Shown: positions 18,489 to 27,088, counted from the first letter of the stretch. The stretch is 46,937 bases of DNA from Bacteroidota bacterium (GCA_030682385.1 JAUXOG010000038.1:1-46937); one strand, 5' to 3'. Made by a program: numbers and translations. Notes: generated from the sequence alone by a model not told the origin.

Positions 18489-19190
18489 TTATTTTAAAAA
18501 CATCATCTTCTTCCGTGCCGTGGTTGTTTTGCTTCTTTCATCTTTAGCAGTAATCTGGTAAAAATATATACCGCTGGAGTAATTAGTTCCCTGCCCGTCT
18601 ACACCGTTCAGGCGGGCATCAATTTCTACCTGATGGTAACCGGCTTCTTTCATCTCATCTACGAGTGTTACTACTTCTCTACCTAATACATCGAATACCT
18701 TCAGCGTTACCCAACTAGCCCCGACTGCTGTCGGGGGCGACTGCCAACTGATAACTGTTGACGGGTTGAACGGATTCGGATAGTTCTGATATAACTCAAA
18801 CCTTTCAGGCGGTGTTACTACGATTTTTACTTGCTTCGTCCATACTTCTCCTGATGGCGTTGAGATAGTAAATGATACCGACTCTTCTTTATTTACAACC
18901 GCCGACTTATCAACCGAAAAACTAAACTCAGCACTATTTTCTCCATTCGATGCAATCGCATCAATTGTTTTCTGCTTGGATTTAAAATTCATCCAGGATG
19001 GCGCATCGATAACGTTTATCTTGATACCCGATAAAGATTGCTCCGATATATTTTGTACAGATAATTCTATAACATTACCGGATGATAAGAACGGAACTCG
19101 ATGAATTTGTTCTCCTCCATCTGTATTTTCTTGTGAGTACAAAATTACTTCCAAAACAAGAATCAATATAAGCGACGTAAATAATTTCAT
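18489..19190 (-). CDS. Small exported protein with a type IX sorting domain
   Basis: A 233-residue protein with a signal peptide ending near LYSQ, a single beta-sandwich-like module (about 35-125) resembling Ig-like or CARDB-type domains, and a full sorting domain with YPNPFNP (137-143). The domain contains two in-frame hairpin repeats, coding residues about 151-159 and 191-203. The start follows AAAGGAG. It is the last gene of a three-gene operon, 29 bases behind a 687-residue protein that lacks its own sorting domain. It has its own signal peptide, so the two are not a frameshift-split gene. No enzyme motif is present. Confidence 0.75.
   Translation of the reverse strand: MKLFTSLILILVLEVILYSQENTDGGEQIHRVPFLSSGNVIELSVQNISEQSLSGIKINVIDAPSWMNFKSKQKTIDAIASNGENSAEFSFSVDKSAVVNKEESVSFTISTPSGEVWTKQVKIVVTPPERFELYQNYPNPFNPSTVISWQSPPTAVGASWVTLKVFDVLGREVVTLVDEMKEAGYHQVEIDARLNGVDGQGTNYSSGIYFYQITAKDERSKTTTARKKMMFLK
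18592..18618. repeat. In-frame hairpin repeat in a sorting domain (copy 1)
   Basis: TGCCCG (18592-18597) pairs with CGGGCA (18613-18618). The stretch codes in frame for part of DARLNGVDGQG in the sorting domain of the 18489-19190 gene, a loop about eight residues longer than in the 931-residue protein. Confidence 0.55.
18718..18737. repeat. In-frame hairpin repeat in a sorting domain (copy 2)
   Basis: GCCCCGAC and GTCGGGGG form a stem around a four-base loop. In frame it codes for residues SPPTAVGA between the first two strands of the sorting domain, making that loop about four residues longer than in the sister proteins. The CCCGAC/GTCGGG stem is the same as in the tandem repeats at 13702-13761. 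Confidence 0.55.
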
Positions 19191-19219
19191 ATTTATTTCT
19201 CCTTTAATGAATCCATGAC

Positions 19220-21283
19220 TTATCGTAGATTATTTTCACAAGGACCGGGCAGTACTGCCTGTGCCTCGATTTGTATATTCCCTTTTATTCTTTCATCTAA
19301 TTCGATTGAACCTTTACCTGTTAATTTTAGCGGGTTGCCTGTTGGTTTTAGCAACCAGTATTCAACACCGTTGCCTGCAATTATGTCCCAATTTATTTTC
19401 AACGGATATTTTGCATTCTTTACTTTTACAGATATTTTCCGTTTTACTTTATCAGGTGGTATGCTTTCGATATATTTTCCTGATTGATTTCGGACGTTAA
19501 ATATTCCTTCTAATTGTTCAGGTGGGAGTTCTTCTGCATAACTCAACTTTTTACTGATTAACCTGCCGCCGTTTCGCACATATAAATTTTGTCTTTTACC
19601 TTCTGCATCAGCAACTGAAAATTGGTCTAATGCAGATAACTCCTCAACTTCAGGACAGGGTTCAAATAATGTCTTCCCTCTCGTTTTAAAATTCCGGACA
19701 TTCGACCAATCACTTGTTCCGTTTGTATTCGTTGCACTTACTCGCCAGTAATACGTTATGCCGCCATACAATGGACCTATTTGCTTCGTTTCTGTTGTTA
19801 TGTTTGCATCATTAATTAATAAACAAGTGAAGTTAAAGTTGGTTGATACCTGTAAATGATATGTTCCAGCGCTATGCACCTCGATCCAGCTTAAAGTTGG
19901 AGTGATAGATATATTAGTTGAGCCATTCGCTGGCAATTGAAGCACCGGTTTATTGGGTATGCCGGGAGCTTGAGCGGTGGGGTGTTCGTTAAAGTTGGGA
20001 TATGCACCGCTTACTGAATAATTTGAATTCAATATTAAGTTTCCGTTCCCATTTACTTTTATCCAATATCCTTTTCCCGGTTGTAATATGGTATCAATGG
20101 TATATCCTTGTGTGCTATAACCATAGAATTTTGATGTTAATGAGGTTGTACTGTCGGCTCTGACTTTTGAATGATGAAGTGCAGATGATACAGACCCAAT
20201 CATATTCCAGCCGTTTTTAACCGGGACTCGTAATGAATCGATTTTCATTCCTTTATAATTAACTATTTGGTTTGAATTCATTTTTATCCAGTAGCCCTCA
20301 CCATTTTTGAGTGTTGTCCTTTTGATGTAGATGGTTTCATAAGTATAAATTGGTGATTGCATATTTGGATATATAGCTGAATCCGAAAAATTTTGGATAT
20401 AATTTGGGACGCTGACCATATTCCATCCAATGTTTATAGGTGAAGCTATTGCTATAGTACCTGGCATATTATCGATTAAATATTCAGTATTAAATTTTAT
20501 TAGCGCGTAAGCTTCGCTTGATAGTAAGCCGCTGCTGTCGCGCTTAACATGTGCAATTACGGTATCAAGTGTAAAGCGTGCCGACCAGTTGCGGTTTTGC
20601 TGTATCTGAACTTTTGCTGTATCAAAAAATGTTAAATATTTATTTCCTGTTGTTTGATTCGCAATCCAACCGAGCGACAGTGATTGCGTTGTGTAGGATT
20701 TGAGTGTGTCGAGAAAAATTAAACTGTTGAAGGGAGAGGGTGGATTTGTTGGAGCGATTGTTTTTCCTTTGAAACTATTTTCAAAAATATCGTCTCCATA
20801 TGTGATATCAGGAGTATTTCCATATTCAAACTCTGGTTCGGGGAAATAGCCCCTAATATAAAATGTAAAAACCGACGGCAGACCTGGACTTAATAAACTA
20901 TAGTATTTTAATTCTTGACTTGGCTTTATGATGTATAAAGTATCTTCTGCAAACCACATTATTGAGCGTCTCGTATCAGAAAATAAAGAAAACCAATTAA
21001 TTGGGCTATTTACAATAATAATATTTGAGTTATAATCAATAAAAAAACTCTCAGCACTTTGTTGACTATTTAAATTATTGAATAATTGGTAATTGAATAA
21101 GTAACCATTTTTTATTCTTAATACATTACTTTTTACACTTACTGTTATATTAGATGCCGATGGAAAAGTATAAATCCACAAAGAATCTTCTTGTGTATAT
21201 ATTATACTAGGAATTAAAAACAACAACCATAAAAATAAGGTCATTCTTTTTATTGAGTGTTTTCTTTTAAGCAAATTTTTCAT
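19220..21283 (-). CDS. Large exported protein with GWNM-type repeats and an Fn3 domain
   Basis: A 687-residue protein with a signal peptide (Arg/Lys-rich start, hydrophobic core to about residue 31). Two related modules lie in the middle: GWNMVSVP with EGYWIKMN, and GWNMIGSV with KGYWIKVN, each ending in a G-Y-W-I-K strand. A fibronectin III-like domain follows at 443-535 and then a roughly 150-residue C-terminal region. No YPNPFNP sorting domain is present, unlike the neighbours. The start follows AAGGAGAAATAGGG, a good ribosome binding site that overlaps the upstream stop by spacing (2-base gap). It is the middle gene of the operon. The function is unknown; adhesion or a structural surface role is a guess. 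Confidence 0.72.
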   Translation of the reverse strand: MKNLLKRKHSIKRMTLFLWLLFLIPSIIYTQEDSLWIYTFPSASNITVSVKSNVLRIKNGYLFNYQLFNNLNSQQSAESFFIDYNSNIIIVNSPINWFSLFSDTRRSIMWFAEDTLYIIKPSQELKYYSLLSPGLPSVFTFYIRGYFPEPEFEYGNTPDITYGDDIFENSFKGKTIAPTNPPSPFNSLIFLDTLKSYTTQSLSLGWIANQTTGNKYLTFFDTAKVQIQQNRNWSARFTLDTVIAHVKRDSSGLLSSEAYALIKFNTEYLIDNMPGTIAIASPINIGWNMVSVPNYIQNFSDSAIYPNMQSPIYTYETIYIKRTTLKNGEGYWIKMNSNQIVNYKGMKIDSLRVPVKNGWNMIGSVSSALHHSKVRADSTTSLTSKFYGYSTQGYTIDTILQPGKGYWIKVNGNGNLILNSNYSVSGAYPNFNEHPTAQAPGIPNKPVLQLPANGSTNISITPTLSWIEVHSAGTYHLQVSTNFNFTCLLINDANITTETKQIGPLYGGITYYWRVSATNTNGTSDWSNVRNFKTRGKTLFEPCPEVEELSALDQFSVADAEGKRQNLYVRNGGRLISKKLSYAEELPPEQLEGIFNVRNQSGKYIESIPPDKVKRKISVKVKNAKYPLKINWDIIAGNGVEYWLLKPTGNPLKLTGKGSIELDERIKGNIQIEAQAVLPGPCENNLR

Positions 21284-21285
21284 CC

Positions 21286-22683
21286 CTATTTCTCCTTTAC
21301 ATAAATATGAAAATGTGGTGGATTCGCCTCATATTTAGGTTTAATTCCAGTTTTACTAAATATTGTTGCTTTCAGTTTGATTTTATTAACTTCAATGCAA
21401 GAATCTTGAGCATTAAGACCTTTAATTCCTATATCGGTATTTATACCTTTTCTATGTTCTTTATGGCTACCACTCCAATTATTTCCAATATCAAATCTTC
21501 CTCCAAATTTTAAACTCATATCATTAATTCGCAATCTAATCCCGGGATATAATGAATCATAAGCAGCAGCAATTTTTGGTATAGCTTCAATTAGGTTCTG
21601 TGTCCCATAGTGGTTATCATAATGCTTAGAAGTAGAAGTATTGCACGGGTCAAAATCATCTGGTGCACCTATTAAAACATATTTATCACCAGTGGGAATT
21701 GAATACAGCGAATCAACTTTAACTTTAATTCTTAACGTATCAAAACTTGTTGTGTCACTTAATAACTTTGCAGTTATTTTTTCAATTCCTCCAAACTGTG
21801 AAGCTAAATATCCAAATTTCAATACACCAGTAGAATCTGTTTTTCTTGTGAATGTACTTACAGTATCATAGCCCGAAGCAGGTGGTAACTTTGGAACGCG
21901 ATATTTACCCATAGGCCTGTTTCCATTATGTGAATGACCTCCGCTATCGGCAATCGCAGCCGTGTCAACTTTCACCCAAACATTTTTCATCAACGAATCT
22001 CCAAACGTTGCTTTTAGCTCTAAATCTATCCAGTTCCTTCTTGATAAATTATCGTTATATCTTGTAATATTTGGGCATATACTATCAGATGCCGGTTTAG
22101 TAAATTTTAACACTGTATCTGCTACACCTACAAAAATATTTAAAATTTCTTCCTGACAAGTGTAAGGTGCATAAAAAGTGACATTCCAACCATATTGTGT
22201 TGTATCTGCCGAATAAATTCCAAGCGTATCCATTGTTCCATCTATAGGATGTAAGTCAGTAACATATACAAACACAACAGTATCACCTCGTTGTACAGGA
22301 ACCGCTGAAAAAGGCGTATAAGGATAAGAAATATAATAGTTATATCTTAAAGTTTGAACACCGTAACAATTCCAGTAGTTAGAAGATGTATCATTAAAAC
22401 GTGGTACAACAAGATCGGTTAAAACCGTATCGCCGTTTCTTATATCTAAATATACATGGCTATTAAACGGTATCGGACTTTTATCCCTGTGTGCAAACGA
22501 ATGCCATATTTGTAGTACACCTCTTTTCTTCATTACAAAACCAGATACAATTCCTTCTGTTCCTTCTTGTCTAATGATATTGATATTTTGTAATGATTGT
22601 TGAGGATTTATTACAACTTTTTCCTTTATCCTCACCTGTGCCTTCAGCACCTGTGTAATAAACAGATCGCTAAAGAATAGCAT
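21286..22683 (-). CDS. Exported protein with a predicted LAS-type metallopeptidase domain
   Basis: A 465-residue frame from the internal ATG. The C-terminus carries H407, H410, D417 (H-x6-D) and H457-F-H459 (HxH). That arrangement matches the zinc ligands of LAS-type peptidases (M15/M74, cell-wall peptide hydrolases) and is preceded by a GGRFDIGNN segment. The first 350 residues are beta-rich and unrecognised. The ATG at 22683 has no ribosome binding site and gives a signal peptide without a basic start. In-frame codons continue upstream to a TAG through a (CT)9 tract. A GTG at 22748 with AGGA before it would join this frame if the tract lost one CT unit, giving 486 residues with a classic signal peptide. 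As read, that start is out of frame. It is the first gene of the operon. Confidence 0.7.
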   Translation of the reverse strand: MLFFSDLFITQVLKAQVRIKEKVVINPQQSLQNINIIRQEGTEGIVSGFVMKKRGVLQIWHSFAHRDKSPIPFNSHVYLDIRNGDTVLTDLVVPRFNDTSSNYWNCYGVQTLRYNYYISYPYTPFSAVPVQRGDTVVFVYVTDLHPIDGTMDTLGIYSADTTQYGWNVTFYAPYTCQEEILNIFVGVADTVLKFTKPASDSICPNITRYNDNLSRRNWIDLELKATFGDSLMKNVWVKVDTAAIADSGGHSHNGNRPMGKYRVPKLPPASGYDTVSTFTRKTDSTGVLKFGYLASQFGGIEKITAKLLSDTTSFDTLRIKVKVDSLYSIPTGDKYVLIGAPDDFDPCNTSTSKHYDNHYGTQNLIEAIPKIAAAYDSLYPGIRLRINDMSLKFGGRFDIGNNWSGSHKEHRKGINTDIGIKGLNAQDSCIEVNKIKLKATIFSKTGIKPKYEANPPHFHIYVKEK

Positions 22684-22713
22684 TAGGAAAATTATGGTAA
22701 GTCTAAATCCCGC

Positions 22714-22731
22714 AGAGAGAGAGAGAGAGAG
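22714..22731. repeat. (CT)9 dinucleotide tract in the 5' coding region
   Basis: Nine AG units on the plus strand (CT on the minus strand) lie between the GTG at 22748 and the body of the metallopeptidase gene. With nine units, translation from the GTG stops after 18 codons. With eight or eleven units it runs into the main frame. Tracts of this kind are typical of slipped-strand phase variation. Confidence 0.8.
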
Positions 22732-22772
22732 TGTTTTCTATGTTTCACAATAATAAATCCTATTTATTTACT

Positions 22773-22889
22773 GAAGTTACGCAGAATCGACTTTTTGTCA
22801 TGTTGAGCGAAGCGAAACATCTAAAAACAGCTCAAAATTGAGGTTTAAGATTCTTCACTTCGTTCAGAATGACTGTTCTGCGTAACTTC
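22773..22889. mobile_element. 117-bp palindromic MITE-like element, copy 1
   Basis: The element is bounded by perfect 14-bp terminal inverted repeats GAAGTTACGCAGAA and TTCTGCGTAACTTC. The inner arms are also imperfect complements: GTCATGTTGAGCGAAGCG on one side, and on the other the complement of GTCATTCTGAACGAAGTG. The whole unit can therefore fold into one long hairpin. It carries no gene. A second copy of the same length at 36844-36960 differs at about two positions. It lies in the gap behind the ABC transporter and upstream of the metallopeptidase operon. Confidence 0.85.
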
Positions 22890-23138
22890 AGTTATTTATT
22901 AAATTACGAATGTCGAATTACGAATAAAGAATATAAAAAACCAAAAACTCTGTGTGCATTATAGGAAAATATTTTGTAAGTGTCAAGGATTATTTTCTAA
23001 AAAATGTTTTATAAACTTGTAAATCCTCTGTTCCCCTTCCTCGTCATTCGGAGTTCAAGATTCGATATTCAATTTTTTTTCCGAGTCACCGGCTCACCAA
23101 TTCCCCCATCCACCGTTTCGTCGCCTCCCCTTATCTCC
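22890..23138. other. Non-coding stretch downstream of the ABC transporter gene
   Basis: About 250 bases without a gene, terminator hairpin or clear repeat beyond short TTACGAAT-type direct repeats near 22913-22930. The right part is pyrimidine-rich on the plus strand. I see nothing else in it. Confidence 0.4.
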
Positions 23139-24962
23139 TTAAAGCCGGAACTGCAACTCATACAACTTCTTAAACAATCCCTCCTCTGTAATTAACTCAG
23201 CAAACTTCCCGATCTGAGCTATGCTTCCCTTTTCCATAACTACAACTCTATCGGCATTCTGTATAGTTGAGAAGCGGTGAGCGATAACAAAACTCGTTCG
23301 GTTTTTCATCAACCGTTCTAATGCTTCCTGAACTAACATTTCAGATTCAGGATCGAGAGCTGAAGTTGCTTCATCAAGAATCAGTATCGGCGGATTTTTC
23401 AAAACAGCCCGTGCAATAGCCAGACGTTGACGCTCGCCACCCGAAAGTTTTATCCCCCGGTCGCCGATTGTAGTATCGTATCCGTTTTGCATTTTCTCGA
23501 TGAAGAAATGTGCATTAGCTATTTTGGCCGCTTCAATTATTTTTTGGATTGGAACATCTTTAACTCCGTATCCGATATTGGCAGCGATTGTATCATTAAA
23601 CAGGATGGTTTCTTGTGTTACAATTCCCATCATATCGCGAAGCGAATCCTGAGTTACATTTTTTAAATTAATTTCATCTATAAAAATATTTCCTTCAACA
23701 GGGTCGTAAAATCTGGGAACCAAATCGACAAGTGTAGATTTTCCCGCACCGCTCGGTCCTACGATGGCAATCACTTCTCCCTTTTTGACTTTCAGATTTA
23801 TATTTTTTAAAACTAACGATGTAGTATCGTATTTGAAAGAAACATCATCAAAGGTAATTGTATCTTTAAACTCTTTTAGCTCAGTTGCATTCGGCGCGTC
23901 AATTATTCTTGGTTTGATATCCAAAACTGCGAACACTCTTTCGCCGGCAGCCGTTCCCTCTTTCACAGTATTAAAAACTTGTGTAACAATTTTTATCGGT
24001 TGTAGCATAGTTATCAAAATTGTGAGATAAAAAATGAACTGCCCCGCAGTCATTGGACTTGTTTTATCGATTATAGCCGAACCGCCAAACCACATCACGA
24101 TGACAGCGATAACAATTCCTGAATATTCGCTAAACGGACTTGAAATATTTCTGATTCTTTGGAGCTTTACAAAAATTTTGTATAACTTCGATGTGTGAGT
24201 TTCGAATTTTTCGATTTCGTGTTGCTCCATCTTGAATGCTTTAATCACACGCACTCCCGATATGCTTTCATCAATCAAAGTTGTAATTTCGGAAAGCTTT
24301 TCCTGAAAAAGTAAACTGTATTTTTTGAGTTTCTCACCAATCCTGCCTATAAAATAACCGACGACTGGAGTAACAATAAGAATTGTAAGTGTTAACTGCC
24401 AATTGAAAATAAAAAGGATAACCGTGCTAACAATAATTGTGAGAGGGTCGCGAAAAAAAGAGCCTAACAAAGCCATAATAGATTCTGTAATCATACGAAC
24501 ATCGTTCATCACGATGCTGATTAACCGCCCCTTCTTGGTTGCCATAAAAAAATGGAGTGAAAGTTTATGCAAATGGCGATGGAGTTCGTTTCGGATATCG
24601 CGTAGTATTCCTTGCTCGATAGCCGCATTCATAAACATTTGCATATAAGCGGTAAGGTTTTTCAATAAAAAGCCAACTGCAATAAATATACAAACATAAA
24701 ACAGCGCCTCTTTTTTAGGATATTGTCCTAACGTGTGATACAACCAACCCATCAACTGATCTTTGATATTCCCTTTTGTAAGATCGATTTGAACCTCCGC
24801 AGCAGTTTGAGTTACATCGGTGAAGATTACGTCGATTAGAGGAACCACCATTGCAAGCGAAAATATATTCAATACAACATAAAGAAGCATCGAAAAAATC
24901 AGCAGCAATACAGTTTTTTTATAAGGGAGTAAATACTTAAGTATTCTTAAAAAAGTTTTCAT
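23139..24962 (-). CDS. MsbA-like ABC exporter (fused membrane and ATPase domains)
   Basis: A 607-residue half-transporter that would work as a homodimer in the inner membrane. It has six transmembrane helices in the first 330 or so residues. The nucleotide-binding domain carries Walker A GPSGAGKS (402-409), the Q-loop in VTQET, the signature LSGGE (506-510), Walker B LILDEA and the switch histidine (H562). The family includes MsbA lipid flippases and multidrug exporters. The sequence does not separate them, though lipid or lipopolysaccharide export is common for this subgroup. Its ATG overlaps the stop of the aspartate kinase gene (ATGA), so the two are translationally coupled. Confidence 0.9.
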   Translation of the reverse strand: MKTFLRILKYLLPYKKTVLLLIFSMLLYVVLNIFSLAMVVPLIDVIFTDVTQTAAEVQIDLTKGNIKDQLMGWLYHTLGQYPKKEALFYVCIFIAVGFLLKNLTAYMQMFMNAAIEQGILRDIRNELHRHLHKLSLHFFMATKKGRLISIVMNDVRMITESIMALLGSFFRDPLTIIVSTVILFIFNWQLTLTILIVTPVVGYFIGRIGEKLKKYSLLFQEKLSEITTLIDESISGVRVIKAFKMEQHEIEKFETHTSKLYKIFVKLQRIRNISSPFSEYSGIVIAVIVMWFGGSAIIDKTSPMTAGQFIFYLTILITMLQPIKIVTQVFNTVKEGTAAGERVFAVLDIKPRIIDAPNATELKEFKDTITFDDVSFKYDTTSLVLKNINLKVKKGEVIAIVGPSGAGKSTLVDLVPRFYDPVEGNIFIDEINLKNVTQDSLRDMMGIVTQETILFNDTIAANIGYGVKDVPIQKIIEAAKIANAHFFIEKMQNGYDTTIGDRGIKLSGGERQRLAIARAVLKNPPILILDEATSALDPESEMLVQEALERLMKNRTSFVIAHRFSTIQNADRVVVMEKGSIAQIGKFAELITEEGLFKKLYELQFRL

Positions 24963-26356
24963 CTGATTTCTTCGAATATTTTTGAATCGGTTTCACCTTC
25001 GAAGAATAATTTATGAATCGACCGAACAACAGGTTTAGTATCCTCTTCATTGATCAGGATACTCATACTCATTTCTGATGCCCCGAAGGAGATAAAGTGA
25101 AATTTTATCGAACTCAACACCGAAAACACATTTTGAACAATTGTAGAATTATGATTTATCTTTTGACCCATCAAGCTAATGAGGCATAAATTTCCAAGTT
25201 CTTCAACTTCGCCTAACGTGGATAATTCGGTTTTAATAGAATCGAGCATATACTTAGTTTCAATGGCTACTGCAAATTGATACTCGGAAGTTGAAGTTAC
25301 AATCGGTACAACTTTGTATTTATTCAGGATGCTGAAAATATTTTCCCAAAAAATGTAAGGACTGAAACGATTCGTGGGTTTTATGTTTAATAGCGAGACC
25401 TGTGATTTGTATGTAACCGATTTGATGATAGAATCGGATGTGGCAGATGAAGAGGATGTATTAGAGATTAGCGTGCCGGAAATTTTTGGACGTTTTGAAT
25501 TATAAACATGAATCGGAATATTTTTTTCGGCGGCAGGAATCATTGTGTTGGGATGTAAAACTTTTGCTCCGAACAGCGACAATTGGAAGGCTTCTTCGAA
25601 GGAAAGCTCCTTTATTTTTTTAGGATGCTCAATAATATTCGGGTCGCCGCTCAGCACACCGTCAACATCGGTCCATATTTGAACATCATCAACATCTAAC
25701 ACAGCGCCGATAACGGCAGCCGAGAAATCGGAACTTTCGCGTCCCATAGTAGTTCGTTCACCTGTTGGTGTAACGCCTATGAAACCTTGAGTTACAATTA
25801 CTTTTTTTTCTTCAATCAACTTGAGAGCGAGAGGACGCAATTTTTCTTCAACCACTGGCATATTTGGCTTCGCCTCAGTAAAGGTATTATCGGTAACCAT
25901 AAAATCTTTTGTATCTAACCAAACCGTATCGATACCATTTTCTTTCATCACTTCTGAAATTATATAAGATGATAATAACTCACCGTAGGAATAAAACCTG
26001 TCGAGAGTCTGCGGAGTTAACTCGCGAAGTATTGAGACCCCTGTAATAATCTCCAAAATTTCTTCGGAGTAAGAAAAGATTTTCGTTCTTATTTTATCCT
26101 GAGTGTCCGGCTTCAGACCTACAGTTTCGACGATAGCAAGGTGTTCGTCTATAAAATATTTTAAGACTTTTTTAGCTTCAGCAGCTTTGTTCGATTTGGA
26201 TAGACTTCCCATAGTCTCAAGTTGGTTAGTGGCTTGAGCAATGGCTGAAATTACCACCACAGGATTTTTAGAAGTTCTCGATTTTACAATCTCAGTTACA
26301 TTCAGCATAGCAGCGGCATCTTTCGTTGAAGTACCGCCAAATTTCATAACGATCAT
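24959..26356 (-). CDS. lysC: Aspartate kinase
   Basis: Phosphorylates L-aspartate, the first step towards lysine, threonine and methionine. The start is placed at ATG 26356 (MIVMKFGGTS) because KFGGTS is the conserved N-terminal motif. The longer frame from 26422 adds 22 residues unlike the family. The 465-residue protein has the amino-acid kinase core (motifs MGRESSDFSA and WTDVDGVLSGDP) and two C-terminal ACT-like segments, which usually give feedback control by lysine or threonine. No fused homoserine dehydrogenase is present. It overlaps the downstream ABC transporter gene by four bases. Methionine supply connects it loosely with the metK-ahcY operon elsewhere in the window. Confidence 0.93.
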   Translation of the reverse strand: MIVMKFGGTSTKDAAAMLNVTEIVKSRTSKNPVVVISAIAQATNQLETMGSLSKSNKAAEAKKVLKYFIDEHLAIVETVGLKPDTQDKIRTKIFSYSEEILEIITGVSILRELTPQTLDRFYSYGELLSSYIISEVMKENGIDTVWLDTKDFMVTDNTFTEAKPNMPVVEEKLRPLALKLIEEKKVIVTQGFIGVTPTGERTTMGRESSDFSAAVIGAVLDVDDVQIWTDVDGVLSGDPNIIEHPKKIKELSFEEAFQLSLFGAKVLHPNTMIPAAEKNIPIHVYNSKRPKISGTLISNTSSSSATSDSIIKSVTYKSQVSLLNIKPTNRFSPYIFWENIFSILNKYKVVPIVTSTSEYQFAVAIETKYMLDSIKTELSTLGEVEELGNLCLISLMGQKINHNSTIVQNVFSVLSSIKFHFISFGASEMSMSILINEEDTKPVVRSIHKLFFEGETDSKIFEEIR

Positions 26357-26446
26357 TTGACTCTTTTGTAATTGTTCCTCAATTTTGTGGAAAAATATAC
26401 AAAAGATAGGTTTAACAAACAAACGTTTGTATTAGAAGGATTTCTG

Positions 26447-26608
26447 TTAGTTTGATTTTTTTCGGAAGGATGAGAGCTTTTGTTTGAGATAATGCAGGAA
26501 TTTAGATGCCATCCGATTTTTAATTTGAAATGCAACTACAAGTAAAAGAATTGCTAAAATTATTCCGGCGACAAATACGTTAATGTTGGTAAAAAAATAT
26601 GATTCCAT
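26447..26608 (-). CDS. 53-residue single-pass membrane protein
   Basis: A short frame from ATG 26608 to TAA 26447 codes for 53 residues. It has a short N-terminal part, one strongly hydrophobic helix (about residues 11-27) and a very basic tail with ten or more Lys/Arg. The positive-inside rule predicts an N-out, C-in inner-membrane protein. The pattern of a clean helix plus a basic tail is unlikely by chance. It sits between the response regulators and the aspartate kinase gene, 61 and 90 bases away, in the same direction. No family is recognised. Confidence 0.6.
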   Translation of the reverse strand: MESYFFTNINVFVAGIILAILLLVVAFQIKNRMASKFLHYLKQKLSSFRKKSN

Positions 26609-26669
26609 CTGATAACTAATTTTTATAATATTCTATGATATTATACGTAAACTTTGAATAATCTACAAT

Positions 26670-27083
26670 TTAATCTGAAACGCTGGAGAATGGATGAGAT
26701 GCGTGACTCATCAAAAAGGCATGAATAACTTCGGGGAGTTCGCTAATTAAATTTTCCTTAAGAATGAAGGCATCGACGAGTATTTTTTTTGCTTCGAGCC
26801 GGTATTCGTTCTCATCGTAATTAGTTAAAATAATTATCGGGATAAACGGATAATTTTTCTTAATTGTCAATGCAGCTTCGAAACCTGAAATTTCAGGCAT
26901 GTTGATATCTAATATCACTAAATCAGGGATTAGTTCATCAGTTTTCATTATAGCTTCACGGCCATTTGCAACCTGAATTACTTTCACTGAATCGAATTGA
27001 GCTTTCAAAAAGTGGACAATGGTTCTACGAAAAGTTAAATTATCGTCCGCTATTAAAATTGTTGCATTTTTTTGAATCATCAA
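26670..27083 (-). CDS. Receiver-only response regulator
   Basis: A 137-residue CheY-like protein with the acidic pair D13/D14, phospho-acceptor D59 (LVILDINMP), a TN switch residue after the fourth strand (ILTNYD) and a conserved-position lysine in FILKEN. It has no output domain, so it would act through protein contacts or as a phosphorelay intermediate. It is the second of two regulators in tandem, 5 bases behind the one at 27089-27550. The cognate kinase may be the one at 29324-32434. Confidence 0.88.
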   Translation of the reverse strand: MMIQKNATILIADDNLTFRRTIVHFLKAQFDSVKVIQVANGREAIMKTDELIPDLVILDINMPEISGFEAALTIKKNYPFIPIIILTNYDENEYRLEAKKILVDAFILKENLISELPEVIHAFLMSHASHPFSSVSD

Positions 27084-27088
27084 AATCC

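Noticed and set aside
18489-21283. Possible single gene split by a frameshift
   Set aside because: The downstream gene has its own ribosome binding site and signal peptide, so the two are separate.
26357-26422. 22-residue extension of aspartate kinase
   Set aside because: The family starts at MKFGGTS; the extension has no similarity to known N-termini of the enzyme.
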